Below are positions 17,776 to 26,201 of a DNA stretch of 43,314 nucleotides, in pieces. The notes below the pieces were generated by a model. That model saw nothing but the letters and a program-made list of their open reading frames with translations. It was not told the DNA's origin and did no database searches. Each line of letters begins with the position of its first letter. Positions within the stretch are counted from its first letter, which is position 1. Made by a program: the position numbers and the translations under genes. The DNA is taken from positions 1 through 43,314 of the forward strand of contig CAJUJG010000030.1 in assembly GCA_910586715.1 (NCBI GenBank). Reading direction: 5' to 3'. The stretch comes from an uncultured Lachnospiraceae bacterium (GTDB lineage: Bacteria > Bacillota > Clostridia > Lachnospirales > Lachnospiraceae).

Positions 17776-17790
17776 ATCGCAACCTCCAAA

Positions 17791-19476
17791 TTATTCCTCC
17801 TTATATGTGGAACGCACAATTTTATCCGCAAGCATCCTTAAAGTCTGTATCTTTTCAATTTCCGCACGTACCGCAGGCGCCGCTCCCTCCTTCATTCTGC
17901 ATAAATCGGAATCAATACTGTCAAACATCGTTTCAACTTCTGCACGCCGCACACCGTCATCCATAAAATACCGCGCATACTCTGTCACGCGCACGACAAT
18001 CTCATGATACATACGCAGCGTGATAAGTTCTCTGTCAGGATTTTCGTCATTCAATGCCTTGAGCTGCGATAAGCTGTTCCAGTATTTTCTATAAATCCCC
18101 TCATCCGTACCGTCAATCTGCGCCGCAATCATTTTCTTATAAAAGCCGCCAATCTCCGCATAAAGCCTGCATCTTCCATATGCAAGGCTGCGCTCACTGT
18201 TCCCCTCGTAGCAGGCAAGCGCCGCTTCATACCAGCCAAGCGCACGCGTTTTACGATTCTCCTCATGAGAATAATAATACCAGTAAGCATTTCCAATCTC
18301 ATAGCAAAAGTCCGCATATCCCAAAGGATTTTGTGATTCGAACACATTTAAATATTCCTTTGCGCTCATATTCATTTTAATCAGGAACTCCTCTTCGTCC
18401 GTATCAAAAATCCCGTCATCCACCACTCTGTTATAATATGCATGATACGCATCCCCTTGCGCCGCGTCAAGCGCTATCGCTTCCATGTATAATCCGCATG
18501 CGTCAAGCGTATCCGCCGTCCGTCCTGCTGCCGCAACCAATGTCATATAATCGTCCCTGATTTTTTCATTTGCCGCCGCCCGAAATCCTGCCCCGCACAC
18601 GGCACAAAACAGGCATAAAAAAAACGCTGCCGCAAACCCGCCAAGTCTTTTTTGGCACTGTATCTGTGTCTTAGTCTCTAAATCCTTATAATGCGTAAGA
18701 GCGTACATCAGTTCGCTTGCGGACTGGTACCGGTCCGCCGGATTTTTCCGCGTACACTTCAAAACCACTTTCTCCAAACCGCTCGAAAGTGCAGAATTCC
18801 ATTGGCGAATCGGGTACATCTCATAAGGCGGCTCAGAAGGATTATGTCCTGTCAACAAATGGTACATCGTTGCACCAAGACAGTAAATATCCGTCCTCGC
18901 ATCGGTCTGCCCCATTCCGCCGAACTGTTCCGGAGCCGCATATCCCTGCGTACCAAGGCAGGTTGTATCACCTGCATTTTGCTCCTTAAACTCCCGCGCC
19001 GTTCCAAAATCAATCAAAACAACATTTCCGTCGGATTTCAGCATTACGTTCGACGGCTTCATATCCCTATAGATAATCGGATTGGGACGCTCATGGAGAT
19101 ACCGCAGCACATCGCAAAGCTGCACCGCCCAATCCACGATATCCTCCTGCGGATAAACGCCGTTTTCTTCTATCAGTTTTTCAAGGGTATTCCCCTCAAT
19201 ATAATCCATAACAATCAGGAAATTCTCATCGGAATCGATGACATCGACAATACTTGGAAGATTTTTATGACTTAATTTTTTGAGCATATCCGTCTCCAGG
19301 ATTAAGCTCTGTTTTAGAATATCGAAATCGCGGCGGAAGGACTTTCGCACCTCCTTAATTGCCCACGGCTTATTCGCCTTCTCATTTATGGCAAGATAGA
19401 CCGTACTCATTCCCCCGTGCCCGATTTCGTCCAAAATCTTATATTTTCCGTCAATCACGGAACCAATTTTCAACAT
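17791..19476 (-). CDS. membrane Ser/Thr protein kinase (PknB-type kinase domain)
   Basis: 561 aa. The kinase domain spans about residues 12-265: glycine loop IGHGGMSTVYLA, K41 in WAIKEV, catalytic IIYRDMKPSNVML, DFGTARE and the activation segment GTQGYAAPEQF. A membrane helix follows (about 283-303, GGFAAAFFLCLFCAVCGAGF), then about 255 residues outside the membrane, helical and Tyr/Ala-rich with a TPR-like look, not PASTA repeats. The loop reads RDMKPSN, as in a subset of bacterial kinases. It sits between PP2C and a small membrane gene in a tight operon, so it and the phosphatase probably set the phosphorylation of shared targets, one likely reader being the FHA protein. Confidence 0.93.
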   Translation of the reverse strand: MLKIGSVIDGKYKILDEIGHGGMSTVYLAINEKANKPWAIKEVRKSFRRDFDILKQSLILETDMLKKLSHKNLPSIVDVIDSDENFLIVMDYIEGNTLEKLIEENGVYPQEDIVDWAVQLCDVLRYLHERPNPIIYRDMKPSNVMLKSDGNVVLIDFGTAREFKEQNAGDTTCLGTQGYAAPEQFGGMGQTDARTDIYCLGATMYHLLTGHNPSEPPYEMYPIRQWNSALSSGLEKVVLKCTRKNPADRYQSASELMYALTHYKDLETKTQIQCQKRLGGFAAAFFLCLFCAVCGAGFRAAANEKIRDDYMTLVAAAGRTADTLDACGLYMEAIALDAAQGDAYHAYYNRVVDDGIFDTDEEEFLIKMNMSAKEYLNVFESQNPLGYADFCYEIGNAYWYYYSHEENRKTRALGWYEAALACYEGNSERSLAYGRCRLYAEIGGFYKKMIAAQIDGTDEGIYRKYWNSLSQLKALNDENPDRELITLRMYHEIVVRVTEYARYFMDDGVRRAEVETMFDSIDSDLCRMKEGAAPAVRAEIEKIQTLRMLADKIVRSTYKEE

Positions 19477-19493
19477 AAAATGGTCAAAACTCC

Positions 19494-20318
19494 TTAACTG
19501 CCCGCTGCCTTTAAAAGAATAGCGGAAATGTTATCCCGCTCCATGCGGTTTTTATTCTGTTCAATTAAATATTTCAGCTGTCCGTCCATAACACGTGAAT
19601 TCTCCTGTCTGCAATCCGCATGCCATGAAATACCGTTTAATGCCAAATGACAATAATCATACATCTCCCGTTCTGACAGCTCATGGCGAAAACCGTCCGA
19701 ACAGAGCAAAAAACTGTCCCCAAAATGATAACTGCCACTGATAAAATCCGGCGCTACATGACGAACCGTCCCGATACACTGTAGCAGCACATTCCTCCGG
19801 GCATCATTTTTTGCCTGCTCCGGCGTCATATGTCCCAAAGCGACTTCACGTGCGACATATGTCTGATCCGCTGTGAGCAAATTCATTTTGTTTCCGGTAT
19901 CCGTCATATGATACACCCGGCAGTCTCCAACGTGAGATATGTAAAAGCTGCCCTGAAATAAAAGCAGCACAGTAAGCGTTGTTCCCATTGTGGTCCTGCG
20001 CTCTTTGCTATAATCCAATATCCGTGCGTTGCAGTCATTTGCAAGCGTATCCCAGCTTTCCCGAAGCCGCGAAACCTCCGGCACGCCGCTGCTGCCAAGC
20101 GCCGCGGGAAACTCCTTTAAAAACCACTGTTCATATGCACGCACTACCACGGCGCTTGCAATTTCACCCTGAGTCAAACCGCCCATTCCGTCGCATAATA
20201 CCGCCACGGCAGCCTCCCCATACGGCGTATTTGCAACCTTAACGGTCAGACTGTCCTGATTAACGCGCTTTTCAATCCCTGCATCTGTTTGCGCTGCCAC
20301 TGTATAATACAGCTTCAT
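19494..20318 (-). CDS. PP2C-family Ser/Thr protein phosphatase
   Basis: 274 aa with the metal-binding motifs of bacterial PP2C: RVNQDSL near the N-terminus, VLCDGMGGLTQGEIAS, SHVGDCRVY and LLCSDGFRHELS, and a final NISAILLK strand. Cytoplasmic Mn/Mg-dependent phosphatase that should reverse the kinase encoded 17 bases downstream. FHA gene lies 26 bases upstream. A short extra insert (DCRQENSRVMDGQL) precedes the last strand. High confidence in family; substrates unknown. Confidence 0.93.
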   Translation of the reverse strand: MKLYYTVAAQTDAGIEKRVNQDSLTVKVANTPYGEAAVAVLCDGMGGLTQGEIASAVVVRAYEQWFLKEFPAALGSSGVPEVSRLRESWDTLANDCNARILDYSKERRTTMGTTLTVLLLFQGSFYISHVGDCRVYHMTDTGNKMNLLTADQTYVAREVALGHMTPEQAKNDARRNVLLQCIGTVRHVAPDFISGSYHFGDSFLLCSDGFRHELSEREMYDYCHLALNGISWHADCRQENSRVMDGQLKYLIEQNKNRMERDNISAILLKAAGS

Positions 20319-20344
20319 TGCATCTTCGTCCTCCCTGTTGCCAA

Positions 20345-20938
20345 CTACACTTCCTCTAAGAATTCAAATACTTCGTCAGCAAGCTGCAGCAAGCTTCCTG
20401 ATTCTAGCTTTATCGGTTTTTCAGGTTCAAGCTTTTTTCCATTAACAAAGGTATGGTTTAATGAGCCTTTATCCTTTACATAGCAGCCATCCTTTTTGCA
20501 TTCAATATTCGCATGGTTTCTGCTGATTGTAGGATTATCGTCCACCACATAATCAACACACGCAGCATCTTTTCCAAGCTTAAAAAGTTCCTTGTCAATC
20601 GGAATTCTCTCACCTGTGCGCTTCCGCAATAAATATACTTCCGGTGTTTCCTGCACATTTGTCTGCTTCTGCGGTTTCCCGCAATCTTTCGCGGCACTGC
20701 CCTGCGTTGTATCTTCGGCAGCAACCGGCTTCTTTGCTTCGCAGACAGCACAGGCATCTGTCTCCAGCTTCACTGCAAGCGCACAGGCAGATGCAATAAT
20801 CCGGTCAATCAGCTCCTGCGCTTCCTCCCCCGCAACACCGTCTAAGAGAAAAAACCCTGCCTTCTCCGATATTTTCCATACCTGATAATTTTTGTCATCT
20901 TTTGTAAATTTTTCCGATTCGCCCACTTTGTATTTCAT
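20345..20938 (-). CDS. FHA-domain protein
   Basis: 197 aa. The C-terminal 100 residues are an FHA phosphothreonine-binding domain: KLGKDAACVDYVV, TISRNHANIEC with the Ser-Arg...Asn-His core, and GSLNHTFVNGKKL. The first 85 residues are a separate region, starting YKVGESEKFTKDDKNYQVWKI, followed by a Cys-containing, low-complexity linker (CAVCEAKKP). It opens the FHA - PP2C - kinase - small membrane protein operon, so it likely binds kinase-phosphorylated partners. Two direct copies of GTACCATTGA precede the gene about 24 bases apart. No secretion (ESX-like) genes are in the window. Confidence 0.9.
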   Translation of the reverse strand: MKYKVGESEKFTKDDKNYQVWKISEKAGFFLLDGVAGEEAQELIDRIIASACALAVKLETDACAVCEAKKPVAAEDTTQGSAAKDCGKPQKQTNVQETPEVYLLRKRTGERIPIDKELFKLGKDAACVDYVVDDNPTISRNHANIECKKDGCYVKDKGSLNHTFVNGKKLEPEKPIKLESGSLLQLADEVFEFLEEV

Positions 20939-21024
20939 GTTACCGTCACGCCTTCCTGGTTTGTAGCGTTTTCAATGGTACTATACGCTTTATTATTCTG
21001 TCAATGGTACTTCCGTACTAAATT

Positions 21025-22209
21025 TTAATAAAACACATGCCCGCCAATCCGGATCCCGTTAATCCCGGGAATAGGCGTCCTGAAATAAACGCAGTGCCCG
21101 ACATTCGTCACTCCGCTCATCGCTTCGTCCGCCGCCTGATAACAGCTTGCCGTCGCCCTGTCGTTTGCAAGCGCAAGCGCAAGATGCCCGTCGTTTACAG
21201 GCGAAAACTGCTTATTTTGGTAAATAACGCCAACAATCGTGTTAGGATAACGCGAACTAAGCACCCTGTTGATTACCACCGCGCCGACCGCCACCTGTCC
21301 GCTGTACGGCTCCCCTCCTGCCTCGCAGTAAATCAGGTTTGCGAGCAGCATACGGTCGCCTTCTTCAAACTTGACTTCCGAAATGTCGCGCCAGCTCGAC
21401 TGCGCCGCAAGTCTTGACTTTGCAAGCTCCTCCTCGTACTGCTTTTGCAGCGCGGCAATGTCCTGTTCCTGCTCGTCAATCATTGATTCGAGCGCGTCGA
21501 TGGTTTCCTCTGCGTCCGCAATCTGATCCGAATAGCTTGCCACGTTCTGCGAGGTCTTGCGCACAAGCTCCGCAACCTTGCTCTTTTCGACGTTTACCTC
21601 CTCCTGCAAAGTATGGAGGTCCTCCAGCTCCTGCGTGAGCTGCGCCTCTTTCTGTTCCACGTCCTTTCGGCTCTCCTCATATTTGCGCAGCATTTTTTGA
21701 TCATACTGATTAATCTGCTCAATGTAATCGCTCTTGTTTAAAAAATCCGCAAAACTGTTGGAATTAAAAAGAAAATTCAAATAACCGTAGCTTGCGCCGC
21801 TCTCATACATCGTCTTGATACGCAGCTTCATATTTTCATACTGTTCCTGTTCAACAATTTTTGCCTGTTCGAGATCTGCCTGTGCCTGCGTAATTTCCGC
21901 CTCTTTTGTGACGATTTCCGCCTCGATTCCCTCTAATTTTGTAGAGATTGCCGCCAAATCGTCATTGAGTGTGCCAAGCTCGCCCAAAAGGGAGTTTTTG
22001 GTTATTTGAAGAGAAGTCTTTCTGTCTTCCGTATTCTCTTTTGCATCTTCGGTTTTTTCCTTTTCCTCTTTCGCACGCTGTAAGCGCTCAAGTGTTGTCT
22101 CCGCGTGTACGGGCATAACCGAAGAACCTGCAAGCGTTGTCGCCAAAACGATTGCAAGCACTGCGGACACTGCCCCTGTTACGGACTTTTTAAAAGCCGA
22201 TTTTGTCAT
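21025..22209 (-). CDS. secreted coiled-coil wall hydrolase with SleB/CwlJ-type (Hydrolase_2) domain
   Basis: 394 aa. Signal peptide (residues 1-36, cleavage near VHA-ET) is followed by a long coiled coil (about 40-255, Gln/Glu-rich heptads) like the N-terminal part of PcsB or FtsX-regulated hydrolases, and then a Hydrolase_2 domain (about 270-394): LLANLIYCEAGGEPYSGQVA, VGAVVINRVLSSRYPNTI and a final GGHVFY. The catalytic Glu is expected in the YCEAGGEP segment. SleB/CwlJ enzymes degrade spore cortex, but fused to a coiled coil this one is more likely a vegetative or regulated peptidoglycan hydrolase. It follows upp after 37 bases. Confidence 0.88.
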   Translation of the reverse strand: MTKSAFKKSVTGAVSAVLAIVLATTLAGSSVMPVHAETTLERLQRAKEEKEKTEDAKENTEDRKTSLQITKNSLLGELGTLNDDLAAISTKLEGIEAEIVTKEAEITQAQADLEQAKIVEQEQYENMKLRIKTMYESGASYGYLNFLFNSNSFADFLNKSDYIEQINQYDQKMLRKYEESRKDVEQKEAQLTQELEDLHTLQEEVNVEKSKVAELVRKTSQNVASYSDQIADAEETIDALESMIDEQEQDIAALQKQYEEELAKSRLAAQSSWRDISEVKFEEGDRMLLANLIYCEAGGEPYSGQVAVGAVVINRVLSSRYPNTIVGVIYQNKQFSPVNDGHLALALANDRATASCYQAADEAMSGVTNVGHCVYFRTPIPGINGIRIGGHVFY

Positions 22210-22245
22210 GTTCTAAACCATTCCCCAAACTCATAATTTTCATGT

Positions 22246-22875
22246 CTATTTTGTGCCGAAAATACGGTCTCCCGCGTCTCCCAAGCCTGGCACGATGTAG
22301 CCGTGGTCATTGAGCTTCTCGTCAAGTGCGCCAATGTAAAGATCCACGTCCGGATGCTCACGCTGCATGCGCTCTACGCCCTCAGGCGCAGCAATGATAC
22401 ACATAAAATGAATGCTTTTGCAGCCTTTTTCTTTCAGCATTCTGATTGCCGCCGCCGAAGAACCTCCCGTCGCAAGCATCGGGTCCACGACAAAGACTTC
22501 TCTTTGATCGCAGTCCTCGGGCAGCTTGCAGTAATACTCGACCGGCTCCAAGGTTTCGGGGTCGCGGTAGAGTCCGATATGTCCTACTTTTGCAGTAGGG
22601 ATTAATTGTAAGATACCGTCTACCATGCCAAGTCCTGCCCTCAAAATGGGTACAACCGCAAGTTTTTTTCCGGCAAGCTCTTTTACGGTTGTTGTGCAGA
22701 TGGGCGTTTCGATTTCCACGTCCGCAAGCTTTAGTTCCCTTGTCGCCTCATAGCAGATAAGGTTTGCGATTTCGCCAATGGTCTGTCTAAAATCCTTTGT
22801 ACCTGTTTCAGTCCGTCGGATCCTGCCGATTTTGTGCTGAATTAACGGGTGATCCATTACTACTGTTTTTGCCAT
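22246..22875 (-). CDS. upp: uracil phosphoribosyltransferase
   Basis: 209 aa from ATG 22875, which has GGAG five bases upstream; the upstream frame to 22896 is not used. UPRTase turns uracil and PRPP into UMP (pyrimidine salvage). Motifs: KIGRIRRTETGTKDFR near the start, the PRPP loop VVDPMLATGGSS, and the uracil-binding C-terminal segment YIVPGLGDAGDRIFGT. Follows rpiB closely in the same direction. Confidence 0.97.
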   Translation of the reverse strand: MAKTVVMDHPLIQHKIGRIRRTETGTKDFRQTIGEIANLICYEATRELKLADVEIETPICTTTVKELAGKKLAVVPILRAGLGMVDGILQLIPTAKVGHIGLYRDPETLEPVEYYCKLPEDCDQREVFVVDPMLATGGSSAAAIRMLKEKGCKSIHFMCIIAAPEGVERMQREHPDVDLYIGALDEKLNDHGYIVPGLGDAGDRIFGTK

Positions 22876-22922
22876 GTAATCTCCATTCTGCCGCACCTTA
22901 AAATACAGGTGTCAGCGCATTT

Positions 22923-23354
22923 TTAATCTTCATCCAACTGTGCAACGCGTCTGATATGCTTTTCTTCATTTGAAAAGGGTGTGTTTAAAAAGGTTTCCAC
23001 AATTTCAAGCGCAAGCAGCTCGCCTACATAAGCGCCGCCGAGTGCAAGCATGTTTGCGTCATTGTGCAGTCTTGTCATTTTTGCGGAAAGCGGTTCACTG
23101 CACAGCGCACAGCGTACTCCTTTGATTTTGTTTGCAGCAATGGAAATGCCGATTCCCGATGTGCAAACCACAATTCCTTTCTCACACTCACCGCTTGCGA
23201 CTGCCTTTGCCGCCGCCTTTCCGAATACGGGGTAATCACAGGACTTGTTTTCATAACAGCCAAAGTCCTTATATGCGATATTATGCTCCTCAAGGTACTT
23301 TATTATTTTGTTTTTTAACTCCAGTCCGCCGTGGTCACTGCCTAATGCAATCAT
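22923..23354 (-). CDS. rpiB: ribose-5-phosphate isomerase B
   Basis: 143 aa. MIALGSDHGGLELKN with the active-site His-9 region, the catalytic Cys segment GIVVCTSGIGISIAANK and the phosphate-binding HNDANMLALGG identify RpiB, which interconverts ribose-5-phosphate and ribulose-5-phosphate. The ATG has AAAGGAG upstream. It lies between upp and a MITE-like element. It supplies the missing step linking the pentose operon at the right of the window to the phosphoribosyl pool, though it is 18 kb away. Confidence 0.96.
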   Translation of the reverse strand: MIALGSDHGGLELKNKIIKYLEEHNIAYKDFGCYENKSCDYPVFGKAAAKAVASGECEKGIVVCTSGIGISIAANKIKGVRCALCSEPLSAKMTRLHNDANMLALGGAYVGELLALEIVETFLNTPFSNEEKHIRRVAQLDED

Positions 23355-23437
23355 GTTTTACCGCGCTCCTTTCCATTTTTAAAGCTGCTGTTTTTAAGAT
23401 ACCATAACACTTTCTTTACTTTATATTGACAGAAAAC

Positions 23438-23605
23438 CTAGTGTACTGACCGCTTCATATCTAGTAAAACTCCGCAGAATATTTTCCTGAGAGTGCTGCT
23501 TTACAAACGCAGGCGTAGCGGTGGCTACGGAGAGGCTTGGGAAGTAGTGCTATCAGGGAAATAGGCAAGGAGGTTTGCCTGAATATGAACGAGTCAGTAC
23601 ACTAG
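23438..23605. mobile_element. 168-bp MITE-like inverted-repeat element
   Basis: Both ends are CTAGTGTACTGAC, perfectly inverted over 13 bp. Beyond this the arms still pair: after three mismatches the next seven bases (TTCATAT) match, and further blocks (TTTTCCTGA/TTTCCCTGA, AGTGCTGCTT/AGCACTACTT) match imperfectly, so most of the element folds into one long hairpin. It encodes no protein. No clear target duplication is visible beyond the terminal CTAG. It lies between rpiB and the Sua5 gene and its right end supplies that gene's stop codon. Confidence 0.75.
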
Positions 23606-24669
23606 AGCTTTATGCACCGATGTCCTGCCGCCTTTAACAGCCTGTTCATAACCGCTTGTCCGATACCGCCTGCACAGAATGCTTCCGAATAAATGTACGC
23701 GATGTTTTCGTCGTCAAATTCCCTCAGAAACGTATAAAGCCGTTTTGCCGCCGACAGCAAATCGTCGCGCGCACCCGCGTCTTTTACGCTGTCCGCTTTG
23801 TAGCGCCGTATCGTTTCCGTAGTTCCGATTACGCCTGTCCGCTCGCCTTTCCCGGCGTGCAGCGCTGTCTGTTCATTAATATAATTTACAACATTTTCAG
23901 GCGTGCCTTCTACAATCACAAGCTCACCTTTTGGCGCGTAGTGACGATATTTCATGCCGGGCGCTTTCGGGGGCTGTTTTGAATCGTTATCCAAAATTGT
24001 GACATCTGTGTCAGTTTTTCCAATAACGTTTGCAATCATTTCCTGCGTAATGTATCCGGGACGCAAAATCATCGGCACTTCGCCAGTCATGTCAACAATT
24101 GTCGATTCAATGCCGATTGCGCCGTCCGCTCCCGCGTCAGCGTCCAAAATCATGTCAATTCTGCCGTCCATGTCCTGTATCACGTATTTTGCCGTTGTAG
24201 GGCTTGGTTTCCCCGACAGGTTTGCGCTCGGCGCCGCCACATATCCGCCCGCCTCTTTAATAAAAATCAGCGCAAGCGGGTGCGCGGGCATTCGAACCGC
24301 GACCGTTTCCAATCCGCCCGTCGTCTGTCGGGGCACGGCATCTGATTTTTTCAATATCATGGTAAGCGGTCCGGGCCAAAATGCGTTTGCCAGTTTTTTT
24401 GCATTTTCCGGCACGTTCTGCACAATTTTTTCCAAATCCTCCATATCTGCAATATGGATAATAAGCGGGTTATCGCTCGGACGCCCTTTTGCCGCGTATA
24501 TTTTTCTTGACGATGTTTCATTCAAAGCGTCTCCGCCAAGACCATAGACCGTTTCCGTCGGAAATGCCACAAGTCCGCCGTTTTTGATGACCTCACCTGC
24601 CTGCGCAAGCTTTGCAAGCAGCGTTTCCTTATCCTCGTCCTGTATCAGGGGCACGATTTGCGTATTCAT
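23602..24669 (-). CDS. threonylcarbamoyl-AMP synthase, Sua5/YwlC type
   Basis: 355 aa from the ATG at 24669 (AAAGGAG lies 13 bases upstream; an ATG at 24681 is too close to it). The YrdC/Sua5 catalytic domain (about 15-215) has GLVAFPTETVYGLGGDA, KGRPSDNPL and the PSANLSGKPSPT loop; the Sua5 C-terminal domain (about 230-355) shows PGMKYRHYAP and AFCAGGIGQAVMNRL. It makes threonylcarbamoyl-AMP for tRNA t6A formation. The stop codon TAG lies inside the terminal repeat of the adjacent MITE-like element, so the last codons may have been altered by its insertion, although IKL at the end looks undisturbed. Confidence 0.92.
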   Translation of the reverse strand: MNTQIVPLIQDEDKETLLAKLAQAGEVIKNGGLVAFPTETVYGLGGDALNETSSRKIYAAKGRPSDNPLIIHIADMEDLEKIVQNVPENAKKLANAFWPGPLTMILKKSDAVPRQTTGGLETVAVRMPAHPLALIFIKEAGGYVAAPSANLSGKPSPTTAKYVIQDMDGRIDMILDADAGADGAIGIESTIVDMTGEVPMILRPGYITQEMIANVIGKTDTDVTILDNDSKQPPKAPGMKYRHYAPKGELVIVEGTPENVVNYINEQTALHAGKGERTGVIGTTETIRRYKADSVKDAGARDDLLSAAKRLYTFLREFDDENIAYIYSEAFCAGGIGQAVMNRLLKAAGHRCIKL

Positions 24670-24722
24670 TTTTATAACCATGCTCCTTTCTGAACATGCA
24701 GGTTCGACTGCTCTTTTCAAAA

Positions 24723-24768
24723 TCCGTGCGGTTATATGTGAATTTTTTCACGATTTAATTCGCACGGA
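24723..24768. repeat. inverted repeat upstream of the Sua5 gene
   Basis: TCCGTGCG (24723-24730) and CGCACGGA (24761-24768) form an 8-bp inverted repeat with an inner GTGAA...TTCAC arm. On the minus strand it lies between the PIN remnant and the Sua5 gene; there is no T run, so a regulatory or leftover structure is more likely than a terminator. Confidence 0.5.
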
Positions 24769-24833
24769 CTTGCTAATCATTGATATTGTAGCATATGAAT
24801 AGGGTTTTATAAAGAGCTTTCTTATAGTTTCAT

Positions 24834-24966
24834 CTAATATTGATACCTTTTTAGCAGTTCTTCCTGACACCATATGGATATTTCCGATTTTTTATAATCA
24901 TTCGGATTTCTAGTTACAATCCCTTCCATTTGCTGCAAAAAAATTTGTGTCAATCAATATCTTCAT
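24834..24966 (-). pseudogene. collapsed PIN-domain toxin gene
   Basis: The ATG at 24966 opens MKILIDTNFFAANG, the first strand of a PIN ribonuclease toxin with its Asp (LIDTN). A different frame then reads QQMEGIVTRNPNDYKKSE, then ISIWCQEELLKRYQY and a stop at 24834, the typical PIN C-terminus (GIVTRNPxDF...P EEFLxxY). The whole remnant is 133 bases, not a multiple of three, against about 390 for a complete gene. I infer an internal deletion. Its start overlaps the stop of the upstream Rpn-type gene, as in intact antitoxin-toxin pairs. Confidence 0.7.
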
Positions 24967-25978
24967 ATTTTTTCAGCCTTTCCTCCCTGAGTTCAGATAA
25001 AGACATATCTGTATAAGGCACTGCCCCCAATAATGGCTGTAATGCATTTTCCATATCCACTGCATTTTTCTTAATTTCGACTGTTTCCGTGGCATAATCC
25101 TTTTGATTAGATTCCATTTTCCTATTTGGAAGCATACCCGACGCTTCTTCATGGTTGAGTCCACATTCTGCCACCAATTCTTCAACAATCTGATCATCTG
25201 AAAAACCATTTTTTCGCAGAATATTTATCATTTTTTTAATACTTTCAATTCTACCTTTCTCCATACCGTCCTTTTGCCCTTGATAATAAACATACTTATC
25301 CTCCGCACGCCTGTCACGTTTTGCCTTGAGTTTCATTTCATGCTCATAGCGCAGCCTGTCCGAAAGGCTGATTTCCTTTAATTCCTTAATTGCTTCTATA
25401 ATCCCTATATTCTTCGTCCCCGATTTCAGCATATCCAATTCCTCCTCCGTCTCCGCATTAAACAGACTGTGCCACTCGTCAAGCGGGCTGGGCTGTTCCG
25501 TGCGCGGCTTCTTTTTCAACTCTATTGTATGCAGCTCCAACACATTTGTATACAAGTTCCCACGCTGATCGCGCAGCATATATACATTGTGGTAATCAAT
25601 ACTTTTGCAGTCCTCCGGTTCAAAGTCTAAAATCGTTATGACAATAAATCTTTTTGCCTTTTCATAATCCTCACCACGTCTCAAATCCGCAGTAAACATT
25701 TTCGCCAAATAAAAAACCGACCGTTTTTTCCAGTTATATTTCTGCTTCAACTGTATCTCAATATTGATTTTCGTATCATTATTCAACTCAAGCTGTATGT
25801 CCAAAATCCCCAATTTCTGCTTTTTATAACGCTTCCACAAAAATGGATTCAGAATCCCCACAGACTTAATGTCTCCAAGCGGAATATTTAGTACGTCGCT
25901 GATAAAGTGCTTTCTTACAATTTCATTTTCCATGACCTCTTTTACACAGAAATCATACTTAAGTGGTATTACTTTCAT
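24950..25978 (-). CDS. Rpn-family PD-(D/E)XK nuclease with antitoxin-like C-terminus
   Basis: 342 aa from ATG 25978, which has AGGAG eight bases upstream; the frame to 26128 upstream is non-coding promoter region. The N-terminal domain (about 1-210) is of the Rpn/PDDEXK_2 group: YDFCVKEVMENEIVRKHFI, the catalytic Asp in LGILDIQLEL and Glu in INIEIQLKQKYNWKKR. A charged coiled region carries the usual YYQGQKDGMEKG and HEEASGML. After that come about 50 extra residues, ending ENALQPLLGAVPYTD, then LSELREERLKKYEDID, which look like an antitoxin partner of PIN toxins. Rpn proteins promote recombination and several act in phage defence; whether this one is active is unknown. Confidence 0.82.
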   Translation of the reverse strand: MKVIPLKYDFCVKEVMENEIVRKHFISDVLNIPLGDIKSVGILNPFLWKRYKKQKLGILDIQLELNNDTKINIEIQLKQKYNWKKRSVFYLAKMFTADLRRGEDYEKAKRFIVITILDFEPEDCKSIDYHNVYMLRDQRGNLYTNVLELHTIELKKKPRTEQPSPLDEWHSLFNAETEEELDMLKSGTKNIGIIEAIKELKEISLSDRLRYEHEMKLKAKRDRRAEDKYVYYQGQKDGMEKGRIESIKKMINILRKNGFSDDQIVEELVAECGLNHEEASGMLPNRKMESNQKDYATETVEIKKNAVDMENALQPLLGAVPYTDMSLSELREERLKKYEDID

Positions 25979-26114
25979 TATAACTTCTCCTTTTGCCTGT
26001 TTCAATTGATTTTCTTTGGAATGTAAATTATTTTTGTGTGATTTACGGCGATACGCCATGAATAAACAAACCGGAATGACTTCCGATAATGATAAAGAAT
26101 ATCTATGTTTTGAT

Positions 26115-26143
26115 AGTATAGCATACATGATTTATGTAAACAA
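26115..26143 (-). promoter_or_regulatory. promoter for the Rpn-type gene
   Basis: TTGTTT, 17 bases, TATACT on the minus strand, leaving a leader of about 130 bases before the ATG at 25978. Confidence 0.65.
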
Positions 26144-26201
26144 GAACTATTTGATATTTACGAAATATAAATCTCTATAACACCAGTATACAAGCCTTTA
26201 A

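Noticed and set aside
17429..17782. 117-codon frame overlapping the small membrane gene
   Set aside because: The other frame (17437-17775) has a clear membrane helix and correct spacing from the kinase; this one has low-complexity Gly/Cys content.
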